NCBI RefSeq assembly: GCF_000971335.1
Contig: NZ_JZJL01000011.1
Coordinates: forward strand, 51,513 to 115,512
Source of the DNA: Chromobacterium vaccinii
GTDB lineage: Bacteria > Pseudomonadota > Gammaproteobacteria > Burkholderiales > Chromobacteriaceae
DNA length: 64,000 nucleotides
Direction of reading: 5' to 3'
The position numbers and the translations under genes were made by a program. Shown in pieces: positions 59,476 through 64,000 of the stretch. The notes under the pieces are model-generated. The model was not told the origin of the DNA. It saw only the letters and a list, made by a program, of their open reading frames with translations, and did no database searches. Each line of letters opens with the position of its first letter. Position 1 is the stretch's first letter.

Positions 59476-60423
59476 ATGAACGAATTCGAACTGATCGGCC
59501 GTTATTTCAAGCGGCCCACGCCATCCGCGGTGCTGGGCGTCGGCGACGACGCCGCCATCGTCCGGCCGACGCCGGGCCATGAACTGCACCTGTCGGCGGA
59601 CATGCTGGTGGAAGGGCGCCACTTCTTCGCCGACGTGTCGCCGCGCGCGCTGGGCCACAAGACGCTGGCGGTCAACCTGTCCGACATGGCGGCGATGGGC
59701 GCGCGCCCGCGCTGGGCGCTGCTTTCCATCGCGTTGCCGCGCGCCGACGAGGCCTGGGTGGCCGAATTCGCCGCCGGCTTCTTCGCGCTGGCGGACGCCC
59801 ACGGCGTGGAACTGATAGGCGGCGACACCACCGGCGGCCCGCTGACGCTGTCGGTGACGATCATGGGCGAGACGCCGGCCGGGCAGTCCTTGCGCCGCGA
59901 CGGCGCCAAGCCGGGCGACGACATCTGGGTGTCCGGCGAATTGGGCCTGGGCGCGCTGGCGGTGCGCCATCGGCTGGGCTGGCTGAATGTAAACGATATG
60001 GAACTGCTGGCCGCGGCGACGCACAAACTGGAATGCCCGGAGCCGAGGCTGGCGCTGGGCGCCGCGCTGTTGCCGCTGGCGCATGCCGCCGCCGACGTGT
60101 CCGACGGACTGATGGCCGACCTTGGCCACATTCTGGCCGCATCCGGCGTGGCGGGAGAAGTGTGGGCCGACGCCTTGCCGTCCCATCCCGCGCTGGAAGC
60201 GCGCCGCGAAGAATACCTCGCCTGCCTGGCGGCCGGCGGGGACGATTACGAACTGGTTTTCACGGCGCCGCCGGCGCGCCGAGCCGCCATCGGGGCCGCG
60301 GCGGCGGGCGTCTGCCGCGTCACCCGCATCGGCCGCGTGCTGGAAGGGCGGGACGGCAGGCTGCTGAACGCCGCCGGCCAGGCCGTAGCGCTGGACAAGA
60401 AAGGTTATGACCATTTTGGCTGA
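59476..60423 (+). CDS. thiL: Thiamine-monophosphate kinase
   Basis: A 315-residue ThiL: GVGDDAAIVRPTPGHELHLSADMLVEGRHF, NLSDMAAMGARPRWALLSIALP, IGGDTTGGPLTLSVTIMGE and DVSDGLMADLGHILAASGV carry the metal and nucleotide sites. It phosphorylates thiamine monophosphate to the diphosphate cofactor. Its last 17 bases overlap pgpA. Confidence 0.96.
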   Translation: MNEFELIGRYFKRPTPSAVLGVGDDAAIVRPTPGHELHLSADMLVEGRHFFADVSPRALGHKTLAVNLSDMAAMGARPRWALLSIALPRADEAWVAEFAAGFFALADAHGVELIGGDTTGGPLTLSVTIMGETPAGQSLRRDGAKPGDDIWVSGELGLGALAVRHRLGWLNVNDMELLAAATHKLECPEPRLALGAALLPLAHAAADVSDGLMADLGHILAASGVAGEVWADALPSHPALEARREEYLACLAAGGDDYELVFTAPPARRAAIGAAAAGVCRVTRIGRVLEGRDGRLLNAAGQAVALDKKGYDHFG

Positions 60424-60913
60424 CACTCCCAAAATCACGCCCAACTGGCGTTTTTTGCTGAGCAATCCGATTCACCTGCTGTCTTTCGGCTTCGGCAGCG
60501 GCCTGATGAAAAAGGCCCCCGGCACCTGGGGCACGCTGGTTGCCTATCCCATCTTCTTTCCCTTGTTGGCGCTGGGCGTCAACGGCTGGATGCTGATGGC
60601 GCTGTGCCTGCCGCTGTTCCTGTTCGGCGTTTACGCCTGCGGCATCACCGGCAAGGCGCTTGGCGTGCACGATTACGGCGGCATCGTCTGGGACGAAGTA
60701 GTGGGCATGCTGATGGTGCTGGCCTTCGCGCCGGCGAGCTGGGCCGGCTGGATTCTGGCCTTCGCGCTGTTCCGCCTGTTCGACATCGTCAAACCCTGGC
60801 CGATACGCTGGTTCGACCAGCGCGTCGGCGGCGGCTTCGGCGTGATGGTGGACGATGTGATCGCCGCGCTGTTCGCGCTGGCCGCGCAAGCCTTGATCTG
60901 GCATTGGTTGTGA
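60407..60913 (+). CDS. pgpA: Phosphatidylglycerophosphatase A
   Basis: A 168-residue inner-membrane phosphatase: GFGSGLMKKAPGTWGTLVAYP, HDYGGIVWDEVVGMLM, LFRLFDIVKPWPIRWFDQRVGGGFGVMVDDVIAA are PgpA motifs. It makes phosphatidylglycerol from its phosphate. Overlap with thiL indicates co-translation, as in many proteobacteria. Confidence 0.96.
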   Translation: MTILADTPKITPNWRFLLSNPIHLLSFGFGSGLMKKAPGTWGTLVAYPIFFPLLALGVNGWMLMALCLPLFLFGVYACGITGKALGVHDYGGIVWDEVVGMLMVLAFAPASWAGWILAFALFRLFDIVKPWPIRWFDQRVGGGFGVMVDDVIAALFALAAQALIWHWL

Positions 60914-61045
60914 TGCGGGCGCACAAAACAGTTACAATCAGATCTTAAAGTGACAGACAGTTTGACGCTTGACTGAGTCCAGCGCGCTGCCATGAAAAAC
61001 ACGCCCGCGCATGCCGCGGGCAGCTAAATTTCGGGGTTCTCGACC
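60914..61045. other. Intergenic region before ftsK
   Basis: Contains GCCCGCG-CATGC-CGCGGGC (perfect seven-base stem near 61004-61022) without a T run, and AT-rich sequence near 60940 that may hold the ftsK promoter. No gene. Confidence 0.4.
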
Positions 61046-63979
61046 GTGTGGGTTGTCGTCGTACTATTGCTGTCCGCGCTGGCCGCGGCCGGCTGGCTGG
61101 TAAAAAGCGGCAAGATGCCGCAGTTGATGCGCAAGCTGGATGGCCTGCTTGGCGTGGAGGGGCGCAGCGAACGCTACGAACCCGACTACTTCGCCGAGCA
61201 GCCGCTGCGGCCGGAAGAGCTCGAGCAGGAGGCGCCGCCCGCAGTCCAGGCTGATGATCGGCCAGACTCGGAGCCTGAGCCTTTGCCGACTGTCCATCGG
61301 GAAGAAGTCCCGCGCCGGGAGGAGCAGGCTCCGCTCGTTCGCATCTCGCCCCAGGGCCGGCAGGGCAGGCAGGCTGCGCCTGTAGCCGAAGACCAGCCTC
61401 CGCGCGAAACCATCGTGCTGCCCAAACGCGTCCCGACGGCTGGCCAGGAGCCGCCTGCCGAGCTGCCGGTGCTGGAGTTGTCGCGCGAGTACCGCCGCAA
61501 AAACCGCCAGCCGCAGCAGCCGTCGGAAGCGGGCGACTTGCCGGTGATCGGCCTGTCCGAGATGCAGAGCAATATGCAGCAGGACTACCTCCGCCGCCAG
61601 CGCGTCCGCGGAGTCGAACCGGGCGAGCGCGGCGAAGACGCGCTGCCGCTGATTGGCAGCGGAGAAGTGCGCGCCGCGGTGGCCAGTCTTCATGCGCATC
61701 GCCGCAATTCGCCGCCCGCAAGCGCGCCGCTGCCCCGCGTCGAGCTGGTTCCGATCCCCCGGACGAAGCCTGAAGCCGCGCCGGAGCCGGAGAAGCCGCT
61801 GGTGATTTTGGAGCCGCTGCGCAAGCCTGAATCAACTCCGGCCAGCAAGCCTGTCGTGGCGGAACCTGTTCCCGCCCCGATGGCGGACGTTCAGGTCCAA
61901 AAGCCGCCGATTCAGCCCGTGACGGCGCCAGAGCCGACCGCGACTGAATTTCCCCCTGTAGACGCCGAAGCATTGGAGCCGCAGTCCTGGCCGGAAATCG
62001 GCGAAGCGGAAGCCCCGGCGCAGGAAGCCAATCATTCGCCGCCGCAGCTGGCGGCAAGCCCTGAGCCGGCCGCGCCTGCATCCATTCCGTTCGAGCCAGT
62101 CGAGCCAGTGGTTGCCGAGCTCGCGCTCGAGCCCGCGGCGGCAGACGCGCAAGGTGCGGCCGAAGGACCCGCGGAAGAGGCTATCGCCGCCAGCGACGCT
62201 TCTCCCGCCTCGCGCGCGCCGTGGCGCTGGCCGCAGACGCGCGAAGTGCTGGTGCAGCAAGAGGATGAGGCGCCCGCCATCGTGCAGCAGACCGTGTTGC
62301 CTGAGCCTGCAGCGCCATCCCTGGCCGCCACCGCGGCCCAGTTGGCAAGCAATCCCATGCCTTGGATATTGGTGGAGGAAAAACCGGCGGCGCAAGCTGC
62401 CTCAGCCGTTGTTGAAACAGCGTCTGTCGCCTTGCCTGAATCCGAGTCCGCGCCAGCGGAGGCGGAAGATGCCCCGGCGCGCCACAGCTATGACGACTCC
62501 ATGCTGCCCGGCCTGGGCCTGTTGAGCCCGGCTGATGCGGCTCAGGAAGCCTGCAATCAGGACGAGTTGATCGAGCGCGGCATCGTGATCGAGGAGAAGT
62601 GCGCCGAGTTCAAGGTCAAGGTCAGCGTGGTGGATGCTTACGCCGGTCCGGTGATCACCCGTTACGAGGTGGAGCCTGCGGTGGGCGTGCGCGGCAACCA
62701 GGTGGTGAACCTGATGAAGGATCTGTCGCGCGCGCTGGGCCTGGCCTCCATCCGCGTGGTGGAGACCATTCCCGGCAAAACCTGCATGGGTCTGGAGCTG
62801 CCCAATCCCAAGCGGCAGATGATACGGTTGTCGGAGATATTCTCCGCCGACGTGTTCCAGCATTCCGCGTCGCGGCTGACGATGGCGCTGGGCAAGGACA
62901 TCACCGGCGAGCCAGTGGTGACCGACCTGGCCAAGGCGCCGCACCTGCTGGTGGCCGGCACCACCGGCTCCGGCAAGTCGGTGGGCGTCAACGCGATGAT
63001 CCTGTCGCTGCTGTACAAGGCGACGCCGGAAGAAGTCCGCTTCATCATGATCGACCCCAAGATGCTGGAACTGTCGGTCTACAACGATATCCCGCACCTG
63101 TTGGCGCCGGTGGTCACCGACATGAAGCTGGCCGCCAACGCGCTCAACTGGTGCGTGGGCGAGATGGAGCGCCGCTATCGGCTGATGAGCGCGCTGGGCG
63201 TGCGCAACCTGGCCGGCTACAACCAGAAGGTGCGCGAGGCGGCCGAGCGCGGCCAGCGCATCGCCAATCCGTTCAGCCTGACGCCGGAAACGCCGGAGCC
63301 TTTGGACAAGCTGCCGTTCATCGTGGTGGTGGTGGACGAGTTCGCCGACCTGATGATGGTGGCCGGCAAGAAGATCGAGGAATTGATCGCCCGCCTGGCG
63401 CAAAAGGCCCGCGCCGCCGGCATCCACCTGATCCTGGCTACGCAGCGGCCATCGGTGGACGTGATCACCGGCCTGATCAAGGCCAACATTCCGACCCGGA
63501 TCGCCTTCCAGGTGTCCAGCAAGATCGACAGCCGCACCATTCTGGACCAGATGGGCGCGGAAAGCCTGCTGGGCCAGGGCGACATGCTGTACCTGCCGCC
63601 GGGCACCGGCTACCCGCAACGGGTGCACGGCGCCTTCGTCACCGACGACGAGGTGCACGCGGTGGTCGAGCATCTGAAGCAGTTCGGCGAACCGGATTAC
63701 GTGGAAGGCCTGCTGACCGGCGAGAGCGAGGCCGACGACGCTTCGGCGGACGCCACCGCCAAGGCTCAGGCGGCGACGGAAACCGACCCCTTGTACGATG
63801 AAGCGGTGGAGATCGTGCTGCGCACCCGCAAGCCATCCATCTCCGGCGTGCAGCGCCATCTGCGCATCGGCTACAACCGCGCCGCGCGGCTGATCGAGGA
63901 GATGGAGGCCGCGGGCATCGTCAGCGCGATGGAGAGCAACGGCAATCGCACGGTGCTGGTGCCGCAGCGGGATTTCTGA
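61046..63979 (+). CDS. ftsK: FtsK/SpoIIIE-family DNA translocase with a single membrane segment
   Basis: A 977-residue translocase. Residues 1-20 form one membrane segment ([17 protein letters not shown]); there is no four-helix N-terminal domain. Residues about 50-490 are a low-complexity Pro/Ala/Glu-rich linker. The motor spans about 500-900 with Walker [35 protein letters not shown], Walker [14 protein letters not shown] and [30 protein letters not shown]. The gamma winged-helix domain ([29 protein letters not shown]) recognises KOPS. The start is a GTG at 61046. Confidence 0.93.
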   Translation: MWVVVVLLLSALAAAGWLVKSGKMPQLMRKLDGLLGVEGRSERYEPDYFAEQPLRPEELEQEAPPAVQADDRPDSEPEPLPTVHREEVPRREEQAPLVRISPQGRQGRQAAPVAEDQPPRETIVLPKRVPTAGQEPPAELPVLELSREYRRKNRQPQQPSEAGDLPVIGLSEMQSNMQQDYLRRQRVRGVEPGERGEDALPLIGSGEVRAAVASLHAHRRNSPPASAPLPRVELVPIPRTKPEAAPEPEKPLVILEPLRKPESTPASKPVVAEPVPAPMADVQVQKPPIQPVTAPEPTATEFPPVDAEALEPQSWPEIGEAEAPAQEANHSPPQLAASPEPAAPASIPFEPVEPVVAELALEPAAADAQGAAEGPAEEAIAASDASPASRAPWRWPQTREVLVQQEDEAPAIVQQTVLPEPAAPSLAATAAQLASNPMPWILVEEKPAAQAASAVVETASVALPESESAPAEAEDAPARHSYDDSMLPGLGLLSPADAAQEACNQDELIERGIVIEEKCAEFKVKVSVVDAYAGPVITRYEVEPAVGVRGNQVVNLMKDLSRALGLASIRVVETIPGKTCMGLELPNPKRQMIRLSEIFSADVFQHSASRLTMALGKDITGEPVVTDLAKAPHLLVAGTTGSGKSVGVNAMILSLLYKATPEEVRFIMIDPKMLELSVYNDIPHLLAPVVTDMKLAANALNWCVGEMERRYRLMSALGVRNLAGYNQKVREAAERGQRIANPFSLTPETPEPLDKLPFIVVVVDEFADLMMVAGKKIEELIARLAQKARAAGIHLILATQRPSVDVITGLIKANIPTRIAFQVSSKIDSRTILDQMGAESLLGQGDMLYLPPGTGYPQRVHGAFVTDDEVHAVVEHLKQFGEPDYVEGLLTGESEADDASADATAKAQAATETDPLYDEAVEIVLRTRKPSISGVQRHLRIGYNRAARLIEEMEAAGIVSAMESNGNRTVLVPQRDF

Positions 63980-64000
63980 CGCCTTGTCCCAATAAAAAAC

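Noticed and set aside
62402..63859. 485-codon minus-strand frame over the ftsK motor
   Set aside because: Shadow frame rich in His/Gln/Val; the FtsK motor on the plus strand is unequivocal.
1..64000. CRISPR arrays, insertion sequences, tRNA or rRNA genes
   Set aside because: No regularly spaced repeats, transposase-like proteins, cloverleaf or rRNA sequences were recognised by eye; a dedicated tRNA scan would settle the tRNA question.

Overview
The window is a GC-rich, gene-dense stretch of bacterial chromosome, not a plasmid, phage or island. I recognised no insertion sequence, prophage, CRISPR array, rRNA or tRNA. Gene content and arrangement point to a betaproteobacterium of the Neisseriales, most like Chromobacterium or a relative. 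The pointers are orn / M48 peptidase / phhB / rsgA, ribE-ribBA-ribH-nusB-thiL-pgpA, a solitary phaB and a CioA-type cytochrome bd. This is inference from protein character; no database was searched.

Layout. 1-5105 (minus strand): the start of a cytochrome bd oxidase operon (cydAB, cydB cut by the window edge). Upstream of it lies a peptide-modification operon: exported metallo-beta-lactamase-fold protein, exported Cys-containing precursor peptide, DUF692 (MNIO) enzyme, DUF2063 partner and DoxX membrane protein, closed by a terminator. This is a bufferin/Hvf-type RiPP locus and the most interesting system in the window. 5409-15590: a ParD-like gene coupled to a second-type methionine aminopeptidase, a WYL regulator, a run of small stress or detoxification enzymes (DJ-1, GrpB, two GNATs, hydrolase, tautomerase, VOC), tdk, a dienelactone-hydrolase-like protein, nitroreductase, rlmJ and truC. 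16052-20753: a four-gene BMP-type nucleoside ABC importer behind a long structured leader. 20880-25411: moeA, a translationally coupled ferredoxin, an AI-2E family permease and dsbD.

25633-31799: hydrolase, pheA, then a tightly coupled operon of LOG-family protein, membrane protein, a DAHP-synthase-like pseudoenzyme and a uracil-DNA-glycosylase-like protein, followed by a flavin oxidoreductase with a Cys-rich tail. 32098-37840: divergent folE, FKBP, free-methionine-sulfoxide reductase, phaB, rsgA-phhB-M48 (ATGA-coupled) and divergent orn. 37913-44530: pgi-pncC, sterol-desaturase-like protein, then a minus-strand group thioesterase, TerB-like, moxR, xerC; usp; XRE regulator. 44797-44895: the SRP RNA gene ffs with a clear promoter.

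45058-53465: argE, an NSS sodium symporter, an aromatic/aspartate aminotransferase, an orphan gene preceded by two inverted repeats, a TetR regulator, mscS and prfC. 53575-55800: a TonB-dependent receptor behind a Fur box. 55924-60913: riboflavin operon (ribE, a PP-loop ATPase of unknown role, ribBA with a degenerate GCHII half, ribH), nusB, thiL, pgpA. 61046-63979: an FtsK-family translocase with only one membrane segment.

Most genes are housekeeping. The points of interest are the RiPP operon, several proteins that keep a fold but have lost catalytic residues, and several structured intergenic regions.
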